Assembly (NCBI GenBank): GCA_965221585.1 | Contig: OZ244898.1 | Span: 310,001 to 374,000, forward strand | Direction: 5' to 3' | DNA: 64,000 nucleotides | Source: VXYK01 sp965221585 | GTDB taxonomy: Bacteria > Actinomycetota > Acidimicrobiia > Acidimicrobiales > Aldehydirespiratoraceae | In this document: in pieces, positions 50,962 through 58,699 of the stretch | Layout: the number at the start of each line of letters is the position of its first letter | Numbering within the stretch: the stretch's first letter is position 1 | Made by a program: the position numbers and the translations under genes | The notes under the pieces: generated by a model | The model's input: only the letters and a program-made list of their open reading frames with translations | Database searches by the model: none | What the model was told of the DNA's origin: nothing

Positions 50962-51714
50962 TCAGGCCTCCTTTTCTTGGCTGGCTTCGCCAGACTCGCC
51001 GGCGTCTCCGGCATCGGCGTCAGCCGACGCCTCGGTTTGGGTCGATGCATCGTCGGAGGAAGCGGCGTCGTCGTCTGACGCGTGGTCGTCTGTTGGTGCA
51101 TCGGTGGTCGTGTCGGGTTCGGGCTGCTCGCTGGGGGGCTCGTCCCCCACGGAGGCCTCAGAGGTGGCTTCGGGGCCTCCCCGCTGTTCGATCAGGGCAT
51201 TGAGTGCATAAGCGAATTGACGAGGCACCGCCGAGAGCAGACGGGCGAAGGATGCCATCGGTGCTTGGAGTGCGCCGGCCAACTGGGCCAACAGGATTTC
51301 CCGGGATGGCAGCTCGGCGAGAGCCTTGATCCCGTCCGAGTCGAGCGGCTTGTCGCCGAGCACGCCTCCTTTGATCACCAGTAGCTGGTTGGACTTAGCG
51401 AACTCGCGGAGCGCCTTGGCGACGGCCGCTACATCCCCTTCGGAACCGTCGGGTCGTTCTCCGACAAAGGCGAGTGCAGTTGGTCCAACAAGCAAATCCT
51501 CGATCTCCAGGCCGGCGTCGCGTGCTGCCAGACGGACCAGGGTGTTCTTGTAGATCTTGTACTCGCCGCCTGCTTGGCGGAGAGCGTGGCGCAACTCGGC
51601 CATATCGGAGACGTTGAGGCCGCGATACTCGGTGAGGATCATGCCGTCGGTGTCGGCGAATTTCTCCTTCAGTTCGTTGACGACTGCAACTTTGCTGGGA
51701 TTCGGGTTCTTCAT
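50962..51714 (-). CDS. rplJ: 50S ribosomal protein L10 with acidic tail
   Basis: Product of 250 aa from the ATG at 51714, preceded by GAGGAG. Residues 1-175 are a normal L10 (MILTEYRGLNVSDMAELRHA and YKIYKNTLVRLAARDAGLEI; L12-binding helix RQFAYALNALIEQRGG). Residues 181-250 are a tail almost entirely of Asp, Glu, Ser, Thr and Ala. Long acidic L10 tails are not usual. Confidence 0.95.
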   Translation of the reverse strand: MKNPNPSKVAVVNELKEKFADTDGMILTEYRGLNVSDMAELRHALRQAGGEYKIYKNTLVRLAARDAGLEIEDLLVGPTALAFVGERPDGSEGDVAAVAKALREFAKSNQLLVIKGGVLGDKPLDSDGIKALAELPSREILLAQLAGALQAPMASFARLLSAVPRQFAYALNALIEQRGGPEATSEASVGDEPPSEQPEPDTTTDAPTDDHASDDDAASSDDASTQTEASADADAGDAGESGEASQEKEA

Positions 51715-51980
51715 TTCGCTCCTCCTCTCGGTCCTGGAACGGGAAAAACACTGGGTGAAAAGCACTGCGGGCGCTCACCGGATCGGCGAACGCCCAGACG
51801 AGTCCCTTGGATTGGGGACAATCAGGAAGTTCTCCTCGTCCGGCGGGCGGCTGCCCATTGGTGCTCTTCAAGAGATGTTCTTGTTGAGCGCACCGGGGGT
51901 CTTCGGTGAACAAGGTCTTCTGTTGTGCGGCTGAGGTTATCGCTGCGCGTCGCCTTTGCCTCAGTTCGATCCGCTCGAGT
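51715..51980 (-). promoter_or_regulatory. rplJL leader region (candidate L10 autoregulatory leader)
   Basis: A 266-bp gap between rplA and rplJ with no gene. It contains a hairpin GGGCGTTC/GAGCGCCC (51788-51795 with 51769-51776, 11-nt loop) and two short T-tracts downstream towards rplJ. Position and size fit the L10(L12)4-binding leader that controls rplJL in many bacteria. I could not verify the kink-turn or consensus by eye. Confidence 0.45.
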
Positions 51981-52679
51981 TCAAGCGTCGCTGCCGACCA
52001 GAGCAGGGTCTATGTGAACGCCTGGCCCCATGGTGGTCGACACGACGATCTTGCGGACGTACTTGCCTTTGGCTGCGGCAGGTTTTGCCCGTTGGAGCTC
52101 GGCGGTGAGAGCGCGAAGGTTGCTCAGCAGCGCCTCCTCGCTGAAGGAGATCTTGCCGATCGGCACATGGACGTTGGCGAAGCGGTCTGTGCGGTATTCG
52201 ACGGTACCGCCCTTGAACTCTCCGATCGCCTTCACAACGTCGGGTGTCACAGTTCCGGTCTTGGGGTTCGGCATCAGGCCCCGGGGCCCGAGCACCCTGC
52301 CGAGCTTTCCGACAGTCGGCATCATGTCGGGCGTGGCGATCGCCACGTCGAAGTCCGTCATGCCGCCTTCTACTTCGGCCGCGAGCTCGTCGCCGCCGAC
52401 GTGCTCTGCGCCGGCTTCACGCGCCGCGGTCGCCGCCTCGCCCTGGGCGAACACTGCGATGCGCACGTCTTTGCCGGTACCCGATGGAAGCGCGACCGTT
52501 CCACGGATCATCTGATCGGCCTTGCGAGGATCGACGCCCAGTCGAATCACGGCATCGACGCTCTCGTCGAACTTCTTGGTCCCGAGCGACTTGATGATCG
52601 CAAGGGCATCGGCGTCGGAGTGCAGATGGTTGCGGTCGAACTTTCCGCTGTTGTCTCGGTACTGCTTTGCTTTCGCCAT
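51981..52679 (-). CDS. rplA: 50S ribosomal protein L1
   Basis: Product of 232 aa. KFDESVDAVIRLGVDPRKAD and VLGPRGLMPNPKTGTVTPDV are diagnostic. L1 forms the mobile E-site stalk and often represses its own rplK-rplA transcript. Follows rplK after 97 bp. Confidence 0.97.
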   Translation of the reverse strand: MAKAKQYRDNSGKFDRNHLHSDADALAIIKSLGTKKFDESVDAVIRLGVDPRKADQMIRGTVALPSGTGKDVRIAVFAQGEAATAAREAGAEHVGGDELAAEVEGGMTDFDVAIATPDMMPTVGKLGRVLGPRGLMPNPKTGTVTPDVVKAIGEFKGGTVEYRTDRFANVHVPIGKISFSEEALLSNLRALTAELQRAKPAAAKGKYVRKIVVSTTMGPGVHIDPALVGSDA

Positions 52680-52776
52680 TGTCGGCTCCCTCTTGTTTGA
52701 TGCCGCCCGGTGAGGTCTTCCGGTACGAGCATTCGGCTGAATCTCAGCCGGCGGTGCTGTTTCTGATAGGTGGCCC

Positions 52777-53205
52777 TCAGCCGGTCACCTCGACGCCCAT
52801 TGAGCGTGCTGTACCGGCGACCTGCTGCTTGGCGCCTTCGAGATCGATCGCATTGAGGTCGGGCATCTTGATCTCGGCGATCTCGGCGACTTGGGCGTCG
52901 GTGATGGTTCCCACCGTCTCACGCCCGGCGTTGTTCGCTGCCGATTCGATGCCCGCCGCCTTCTTGATCAGGGACGTTGTAGGTGGTGTCTTCAGGACGA
53001 AGGAGAAGGAACGGTCTTCGAAGATGGTGATCTCCGCGGGGATGATCTGGCCGCGCCGGTCCTCGGTACTGGCGTTGTAGTCCCGGCAGAAGTCCATGAT
53101 GGCGACGCCGTGAGGGCCGAGCGCAGTGCCCACCGGGGGCGCGGGCGAGGCCTGTCCGGCGGGGATCTGGATTCTTACGACAGCGGCGACCTGTTTTTGG
53201 GCCAT
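52777..53205 (-). CDS. rplK: 50S ribosomal protein L11
   Basis: Product of 142 aa from the ATG at 53205. VRIQIPAGQASPAPPVGTAL and LGPHGVAIMDFCRDYN at the N-terminus; the C-terminal rRNA-binding domain ends ARSMGVEVTG. Usual length and position before rplA. Confidence 0.97.
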   Translation of the reverse strand: MAQKQVAAVVRIQIPAGQASPAPPVGTALGPHGVAIMDFCRDYNASTEDRRGQIIPAEITIFEDRSFSFVLKTPPTTSLIKKAAGIESAANNAGRETVGTITDAQVAEIAEIKMPDLNAIDLEGAKQQVAGTARSMGVEVTG

Positions 53206-53354
53206 GTGACTTCCTGATAGACGGGGGCGATCCAGTGTGGGCCGATTGAACCTCGGCGACAACCTCGGCAGCCGCGGAGATCGGCATCAGAACGCACCGA
53301 TTGCCATTGGTGGGTGGAGTGGTGGTGGGGGTTGGGGTTCGTCGAACCGTGCCT

Positions 53355-54197
53355 TCAGAGCCTGGCGACTTGGGCAAACTCGAGTTCGACGGGGGTTTCC
53401 CGGCCGAAGATGTTGACCAGAACTTTGACACGCAGTTGGTCTTCGTTGATCTCGATGATCTCGCCTGAGAAGTCGGCGAATGGACCCTCCCGCACCCTGA
53501 CAGTCTCGCCCATGCCGTATTCGAACATCGGCTTGGAGCGCTTTGCCGCCTCCTGCGTGCGGTCGGCTTCGACGCCGAGAAAGTTCTCCACGTCCTTGCG
53601 CCGCATGGGCGACGGCTTGCCGCCCTGGTTCACGAATCCGGTGACCCCGGGCGTGTTGCGAATCACATACCAGGAGTCGTCGTCGAGACGGGTGCGGCAG
53701 AGGAGGTAGCCAGGGAACAGCTTCTTCTCGGTGATCACCTTCTTGCCGTTCTTGAACTCGGGGGTCTCGCGGGTCGGGATCACCACCTCGTAGATGCGCT
53801 CCTCCATGTTCATCGAGGCGATGCGAGCCTGAAGATTCTGCTTGACCTTCTTCTCGTAGCCCGACTGAGTGTGGAGCACGAACCAGCGGCCTGGGCGGTC
53901 ATAGGGGGAAACGTATGGTTCCTCCTCGCCCGCCAGGACGTCGTCTTCGCTGAGGATCTCGGGTTCTTCGGAGACGTCGGAGGTTTGCGTCGACTCGGTG
54001 TCGGATTCGGTTTCGACCTGCTGGGTTTCGGCTTGCCGGGAAAGGTTCTCAGCCGTTGCTGGGGGATCGTCGCCGACAACGCTGGCAGCTTGGGCTGCGC
54101 TCGGGCCCGTCCAGGCGTTGGCGAGCCCCGCCCCGACCGGCGCGGGGTCGGACTCTGGCCGGTTGGTTTGTTCTGGGGTTTCGGATTGGTCAGCCAT
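53355..54197 (-). CDS. nusG: Transcription termination/antitermination protein NusG with acidic N-terminus
   Basis: Product of 280 aa. Residues 1-102 are a low-complexity acidic region rich in Glu, Asp, Ser, Thr and Gln. The NGN domain starts at GRWFVLHTQSGYEKKVKQNL and includes FPGYLLCRTRLDDDSWYVIR. The C-terminal KOW domain has VREGPFADFSGEIIEINEDQ. Binds RNA polymerase and, with S10, links it to ribosomes. Acidic N-terminal extensions are known in actinobacterial NusG, though this one is long. Starts 5 bp after secE. Confidence 0.96.
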   Translation of the reverse strand: MADQSETPEQTNRPESDPAPVGAGLANAWTGPSAAQAASVVGDDPPATAENLSRQAETQQVETESDTESTQTSDVSEEPEILSEDDVLAGEEEPYVSPYDRPGRWFVLHTQSGYEKKVKQNLQARIASMNMEERIYEVVIPTRETPEFKNGKKVITEKKLFPGYLLCRTRLDDDSWYVIRNTPGVTGFVNQGGKPSPMRRKDVENFLGVEADRTQEAAKRSKPMFEYGMGETVRVREGPFADFSGEIIEINEDQLRVKVLVNIFGRETPVELEFAQVARL

Positions 54198-54202
54198 GGA
54201 AC

Positions 54203-54553
54203 TCAGTTGTCGAACAGATCAAGGATAAACACCGAAAATACCCAATCGAGCCCGTAGATCATCGCGCCGAGCACAATGACGGTTACAAGGACGACAATCG
54301 AATAGTTGACGGTCTCGGAACGGGACGGCCATGCGACCTTGCGAAGCTCGTTGCGTACCTCGCGCAGAAACTGGACGAAACCGGTTCGTTCCTGAGGGGG
54401 GCCGGAACTCGGTTGTCTGCGCCGCGCGCGAATCGGCTCGCCGTCGGCGTCAACTTCACCTTGCCTCTGCAACATGCGTTTTTGTTGTCGGTTCATTGAC
54501 ATGAACGGATTCCTTGGATCTCGACGACGCCGCCGAAACGGCGACTGTGCCAC
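54203..54553 (-). CDS. secE: Preprotein translocase subunit SecE
   Basis: Product of 116 aa. A basic cytosolic N-terminus (RRRRRDPRNP) precedes the amphipathic helix FLREVRNELRKVAWPSRSET and one membrane helix (SIVVLVTVIVLGAMIYGLDW). Single-helix SecE as in most bacteria. A later Met (position 18 or 20) could be the true start. Directly follows tRNA-Trp, the standard actinobacterial order. Confidence 0.93.
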   Translation of the reverse strand: MAQSPFRRRRRDPRNPFMSMNRQQKRMLQRQGEVDADGEPIRARRRQPSSGPPQERTGFVQFLREVRNELRKVAWPSRSETVNYSIVVLVTVIVLGAMIYGLDWVFSVFILDLFDN

Positions 54554-54554
54554 G

Positions 54555-54627
54555 CAGGGGCGGCAGGACTCGAACCTGCAACCGCCGGTTTTGGAGACCG
54601 GTGCTCTACCAATTGAGCCACGCCCCT
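54555..54627 (-). tRNA. tRNA-Trp (CCA anticodon)
   Basis: Minus-strand 73-nt cloverleaf: acceptor AGGGGCG/CGCCCCT with discriminator G, anticodon arm CCGGT-CTCCAAA-ACCGG (anticodon CCA) and T arm GCAGG-TTCGAAT-CCTGC. No encoded 3' CCA. Located just before secE and probably co-transcribed with it. Confidence 0.97.
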
Positions 54628-54686
54628 GAGAACGCGCACCAAGGCTAGCACCGCCTTGCCGAATTCGGCCCCTGGATTAGCGGCCC

Positions 54687-55052
54687 TCAGCTCGCCAGCC
54701 GGGCCCCGCGCCGTTGACGCGTGGCCAGCGCGATCATGCCCGCGGCCGCCGCGATGCCTCCGATAGTGGCGGCTGTGCGAGTCGGGAACCTGTGTGCCGG
54801 GCCGTTGTCAATCTGGTCGAGCAGCACAGAAATCTCTTGTTCGAGCGTTGGATCGGAATGGACGGGCGCGGTCGCCAGATTGCGCATCATGCGACGCAGG
54901 CGGCGGTAGTTGGCCAATTCGGCCTGGCAACGAAGGCACTCAGACACGTGAACCCTGCTAGGCAGCGAAAGCAGGGACTCGTCCGTCGCCACCAACTCGT
55001 CGACAAGGTCCCGGCAGGCAAGGCTGGACGGCAGATTCTCTTCAGATGGCAT
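54687..55052 (-). CDS. Zinc-finger anti-sigma factor (membrane-anchored)
   Basis: Product of 121 aa. It has the zinc-associated anti-sigma motif HVSECLRC (H35-x3-C39-x2-C42) with another Cys at 13, and one hydrophobic segment near residues 95-112 (TIGGIAAAAGMIALA) before a basic end. It overlaps the end of the sigma gene by 11 bp, which marks it as the partner of that sigma factor. The very short sequence after the membrane segment leaves little for external sensing. Confidence 0.8.
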   Translation of the reverse strand: MPSEENLPSSLACRDLVDELVATDESLLSLPSRVHVSECLRCQAELANYRRLRRMMRNLATAPVHSDPTLEQEISVLLDQIDNGPAHRFPTRTAATIGGIAAAAGMIALATRQRRGARLAS

Positions 55053-55698
55053 GAAGTTCCTCTCCCCGGTTTGGGAACAATTGTTGGCGCAGCCGTTGAC
55101 GTGCCCGATGAAGACGGACTTTCGACGAACTCACCGAGATGCCCAACTCCTCGGCGATCGCCTCGTGCGACAGGCCGTAGGCGTCTCGCAACACGACCAC
55201 GGCGCGTAGGCGATCCGGAAGGTCCGCAACCGCCGCCTCCAGTTCGTCCCGCAGGGCTAGAAACTCGCCGCGCAGCGCCGGGTCGTCGTCGGTTCTGGTC
55301 TCGGCCAGGAGCGCTTCGTCGGGGAGTTCGTCGTGGCGATGCCGCCGTTTCTTGGTGCTCTGCGTCGAGGCGCAATTGGCAACGATTCGATACAGCCAGG
55401 TGCTGAAGCGGGCGTCGCCGCGGAACCGTGCGAGCCCCTTGTAGGCCCGAAGGTAAGCATCCTGAACCACGTCTCGTGCATCCTCCTCGTTGCCGGTCAG
55501 TCGCAGTGCCAACCCAAAGGCGTCGCCATGGGTGAGGCGCACCAACTCGTCGAACGCCTGACGTTCGCCGGACTTCGCTCGGGTCACGAGCTCGTCCGTT
55601 TCGTTGCTGCGAACATTGGACTTCGCTCCTTGCACCGGGTTACGTGACGGATCCGTGACAATTCGCAACTTCGATGAACGCCTGGGATTCGGGCTCAT
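55042..55698 (-). CDS. RNA polymerase ECF sigma factor
   Basis: Product of 218 aa. Region 2 runs from about residue 45: FDELVRLTHGDAFGLALRL, EEDARDVVQDAYLRAYKGLA and RFSTWLYRIVANCA. Region 4 contains LRAVVVLRDAYGLSHEAIAE and the helix-turn-helix GISVSSSKVRLHRARQRLR. This is a SigE/SigH-like ECF factor, with a 35-residue N-terminal extension. Coupled to the anti-sigma gene. It stands between tRNA-Met and tRNA-Trp, where actinobacteria more often have rpmG. Confidence 0.92.
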   Translation of the reverse strand: MSPNPRRSSKLRIVTDPSRNPVQGAKSNVRSNETDELVTRAKSGERQAFDELVRLTHGDAFGLALRLTGNEEDARDVVQDAYLRAYKGLARFRGDARFSTWLYRIVANCASTQSTKKRRHRHDELPDEALLAETRTDDDPALRGEFLALRDELEAAVADLPDRLRAVVVLRDAYGLSHEAIAEELGISVSSSKVRLHRARQRLRQQLFPNRGEELHAI

Positions 55699-55718
55699 GG
55701 GTGCCCCCTGTGGTGCTG

Positions 55719-55792
55719 TAGCGACGGACAGATTCGAACTGTCGACCTCTCGATTATGAGTCGAGCGCTCTCACCTACTGAGCTACGTCGCC
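55719..55792 (-). tRNA. tRNA-Met (CAT anticodon, elongator)
   Basis: Minus-strand 74-nt cloverleaf: acceptor GGCGACG/CGTCGCT with a G-U first pair and discriminator A, anticodon arm CTCGA-CTCATAA-TCGAG (anticodon CAT) and T arm GACAG-TTCGAAT-CTGTC. The anticodon stem lacks the three G-C pairs of an initiator. Lysidine-modified tRNA-Ile2 is an alternative that sequence alone does not exclude. Confidence 0.9.
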
Positions 55793-55816
55793 CCCGAAGC
55801 GGCATTGCGCTTCGTG

Positions 55817-55889
55817 AGCTCCCTGTCAGAATCGAACTGACGACCTTCTCCTTACCATGGAGACGCTCTACCGACTGAGCTAAGGGAGC
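55817..55889 (-). tRNA. tRNA-Thr (GGT anticodon)
   Basis: Minus-strand 73-nt cloverleaf: acceptor GCTCCCT/AGGGAGC with discriminator T, anticodon arm TCTCC-ATGGTAA-GGAGA (anticodon GGT) and T arm GTCAG-TTCGATT-CTGAC. It lies 24 bp upstream of tRNA-Met and is probably transcribed with it. Confidence 0.97.
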
Positions 55890-56000
55890 CTGCAACCCGC
55901 GAAGCGTGAAGCGTTGGCAATGATGCCACGGCAGGAGTCCCGCTCCAACTCCTTTCCGTCATAGTATTCCCAGCGCTTCGGACCTCTTCGGACTTTCACT

Positions 56001-57212
56001 GTGCCAATGGACCCTCCACCACCCGAGTCCCAGACTGTGGACCCACGGCTGCTTCGTCGCGCCGTGTTGGTGAGCTTCGCCCTGTACGTCACCCTGGGGC
56101 TGCCCGATGGCGTTCTCGGTACCGTCTGGCCCAGCTTGCGTGACGATTTCGGGCGGACCGACAGCAGCCTCGGTCTGCTGATCGCGTGCTCAGCGGTGGG
56201 CTACACATCCTCGAGCATCGGCTCGGGCCACCTGACGCAGCGCTATGGCAGCGGGATTGTCCTGCGAAACGCGTCCTTCGCCGCGATTGCCGGGTTGGGC
56301 CTGCTGTCGATCGCGCCCACCTGGTGGACTTCAATGCTCGGCATTCTGATCCTGGGGGCTGGTTGGGGACTGTGTGATGCATCGGTCAACGCCTGGATGG
56401 CATTGACTCAGGGGCCGCGTCAGATGGGTTTGTTGCACGCCGCCTACGGCGTGGGAGCGCTCAGTGGACCTCTGCTGGCTGCGGTGTTCATTGTCAACGG
56501 CGAATTCTGGAGAGGTCCGTTCATGGTGATCTTCGGACTCGGTGTTGTGCTCGTGGCAGGTATCGCAAGTGCCAGGCACGGCTTCGACACAGCACCGGTG
56601 TCGAAGGATGTCGCGGGATCACCGGCCCCGGCCCGCGGGTCGCGGATGTTGCTGGCACTGTTGATCGTGTGGTTCTCGATCTATGTGGGAATTGAAGTCA
56701 CCTTGGGTCAGTGGAGCTACACGCTGCTGACCGAGAGTCGCGACTACAACCATGTGCTCGCCTCGGTACTGGTCGCTGCATTCTGGGGAGGGTTGACGCT
56801 CGGTCGTTTCCTGCTCGCAGGTTTCGGCGACCGGTTCTCCCCTGAGCGGGTGCTCGGGTCGACAATCGCCACTGCCGCTGTCGGAGTGGTGTTCTATTGG
56901 GCTGACGTTGCTTCGCTCGGTGCCTTTGCGTTACCCGTGATCGGGCTGTCTCTGGCGACCATGTTCCCCTTGGTCATCGGGCGCACGGCGGTGTATATCG
57001 GCGAGGAGCGTGCGGCTCGGGCGGTCGGTTATCAGGTGGCGGCGTCGTCGGTCGGGTTCGTGATTCTGCCGGCCCTGGTAGGGGTCCTCGCAGACCACCA
57101 CGGGGTGGCTGTGGCTCTTCCGGTCACGTTCGTGGCGACCTGTACTCTGGCGCTGCTGTGGATCCTCATCCAGGTTCAGTTGTCGCGTGCTCGGGTTTCG
57201 GAGGAGGCCTGA
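56001..57212 (+). CDS. MFS transporter
   Basis: Product of 403 aa with about 12 membrane helices. Helix 1 includes LVSFALYVTLGLPDGVLGTV. The loop between helices 2 and 3 (GSGHLTQRYGS) is the MFS motif A position, and LGRFLLAGFGDRFSPERVLG repeats it in the second half. The pattern resembles fucose-permease-type symporters, but the substrate is unknown. Starts at GTG 56001 or ATG 56007. Overlaps the end of the convergent mftF gene by 37 bp. Confidence 0.88.
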   Translation: MPMDPPPPESQTVDPRLLRRAVLVSFALYVTLGLPDGVLGTVWPSLRDDFGRTDSSLGLLIACSAVGYTSSSIGSGHLTQRYGSGIVLRNASFAAIAGLGLLSIAPTWWTSMLGILILGAGWGLCDASVNAWMALTQGPRQMGLLHAAYGVGALSGPLLAAVFIVNGEFWRGPFMVIFGLGVVLVAGIASARHGFDTAPVSKDVAGSPAPARGSRMLLALLIVWFSIYVGIEVTLGQWSYTLLTESRDYNHVLASVLVAAFWGGLTLGRFLLAGFGDRFSPERVLGSTIATAAVGVVFYWADVASLGAFALPVIGLSLATMFPLVIGRTAVYIGEERAARAVGYQVAASSVGFVILPALVGVLADHHGVAVALPVTFVATCTLALLWILIQVQLSRARVSEEA

Positions 57213-58681
57213 GTCTCGATGGTCTGTGTCGACCCTGTGGTGAGTTCGGGGGTCAGCGCGGTGAGGTCTCCGGTTTCCGACACGCCCTGCCAGATGCCGG
57301 TGCCATAGGCGAGATCGTCCGCGAGTCGCATCCCGAGTGAACGAAACGGGTTCGACGGTCGAGCCCCGCGAAGCCAGTCGAGAAACGGCGGACCGGCGAT
57401 CGCGGCGACGATCAGCGGCCGGGTGCGAGGGCGGATCAGTGCCAGCAGAGCTACAAGCGGCCACCACACCCGTGTGATCGCGCGGGCGATCCCATGACCG
57501 GCGTGCAGGTGTCCGATCACCGCAACGCGAATCGTCATGGCCAGTGAGTCTGCCGAAGAGTCTGCAAGTGAGCCCAGCTTCTGCTTGAGCGCTGCGGTGG
57601 AACCGGCAGCCACCCCCAGTCCAACTATCGGATGTCCGGCCGCGAGTGCCGTCCAGGCAGCAGCGCTCCAACCGGAACAGCGCGCGGGTGCCACGCGGGA
57701 GCCGTGTCGGGCTCCGAGAACCGCGGCAGAGGAACCGTATTCTCGTCTCTGACCGAGAAGCTCCGGCCAACTTCTGCGCGGCCGGTGTTCGACATCGACC
57801 GAAGGGTCGTAGCGAACGACGTTGCAGTTGTCGACGAGGCGCCAGACAAGGTCGACGTCTTCGCCGGTTCGCATCTCTGCGTCGAAGCCGCCAATCTCTT
57901 TGATCGCATCAACGCGGGCGACCAGTGCCGCCGCGGGCACGTAGGAGACCGGGTTCTTCGGGGCGACCAACGCAGGGTTGGCACCAAGATCAAGGGGTGA
58001 ATGGTGAGTCTCGTAGCGTTCAAGGAGGCTGTCGCCGGGCCTGGACCGAACTCGTGGTGCGACTGCTGCGACTCGTCGGTCCTTGAAATGCCCGACGAGG
58101 TGGTCGAGCCAACCCGGCCACGCTTCCACATCGGTGTCGACGAAGGCCACCAGAGCTGATTCGACCTGTCCCAGACCGGTGTTGCGCGCTGCTGCTGGAC
58201 CTTGGTTGGTGTCGTGGCGGATCAACTGCGCCCCGTGGCGTTCGCAGACGGCCGCGATCTCCGCTGAGTTACGGGAGGCATCGTCGACCACAATCACCGC
58301 TAATTCGTTCCCAAGTTGCAGAGACCTGAGGCTCCGGGCCAGACCCTCGGCGTCGTTGTAGGCGGGGATAACCACCGTTGCGCCGGGATCGTCGATCACC
58401 TCGACGATGGGATGAACGATCCCCGCGTCGATCAGTCGACGGGCCAAGGTTCGCTCCTGGAAGTCGCCTGTCAGCGGTTCACCGTCCAACCACGACGAGA
58501 GGACTTCTGTGCCCACATCGGACAGTCTGATGATCCGCAAAGGCGCACCGCCGATAATCAAACGTCCATGGTCCCGGCGCTGTAGTGCTGTGTCGGCGAC
58601 CAGACGGATTCCGACCGGTGGCAGACTGTCGTCGGTCTGGGACTGCACGCCCGAACGGTAGCCAACAACGCCTCGCCGCAT
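57176..58681 (-). CDS. mftF: Mycofactocin system glycosyltransferase MftF
   Basis: Product of 501 aa. The first 95 residues (LPPVGIRLVAD, GGAPLRIIRLSDVG, LARRLIDAGIVHP) are the MftF-specific N-terminal part. A GT2 domain follows from ATVVIPAYNDAEG with the nucleotide-sugar motif DTD (182-184), VSYVPAAALVARVDAIKEIG and the catalytic-site GFDAEMRTGEDVDLVWRL. Two or three hydrophobic segments follow near residues 340-430. MftF adds beta-1,4-linked glucose units to the redox cofactor mycofactocin. The other biosynthetic genes (mftA to mftE) are not in the window. It lies 18 bp after the VWA gene. Confidence 0.88.
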   Translation of the reverse strand: MRRGVVGYRSGVQSQTDDSLPPVGIRLVADTALQRRDHGRLIIGGAPLRIIRLSDVGTEVLSSWLDGEPLTGDFQERTLARRLIDAGIVHPIVEVIDDPGATVVIPAYNDAEGLARSLRSLQLGNELAVIVVDDASRNSAEIAAVCERHGAQLIRHDTNQGPAAARNTGLGQVESALVAFVDTDVEAWPGWLDHLVGHFKDRRVAAVAPRVRSRPGDSLLERYETHHSPLDLGANPALVAPKNPVSYVPAAALVARVDAIKEIGGFDAEMRTGEDVDLVWRLVDNCNVVRYDPSVDVEHRPRRSWPELLGQRREYGSSAAVLGARHGSRVAPARCSGWSAAAWTALAAGHPIVGLGVAAGSTAALKQKLGSLADSSADSLAMTIRVAVIGHLHAGHGIARAITRVWWPLVALLALIRPRTRPLIVAAIAGPPFLDWLRGARPSNPFRSLGMRLADDLAYGTGIWQGVSETGDLTALTPELTTGSTQTIETQASSETRARDN

Positions 58682-58699
58682 CGGGGTCGGGTACAGATA

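Noticed and set aside
55719..55792. tRNA with CAT anticodon as initiator tRNA
   Set aside because: The anticodon stem is CTCGA/TCGAG, lacking the three consecutive G-C pairs of initiator tRNA.
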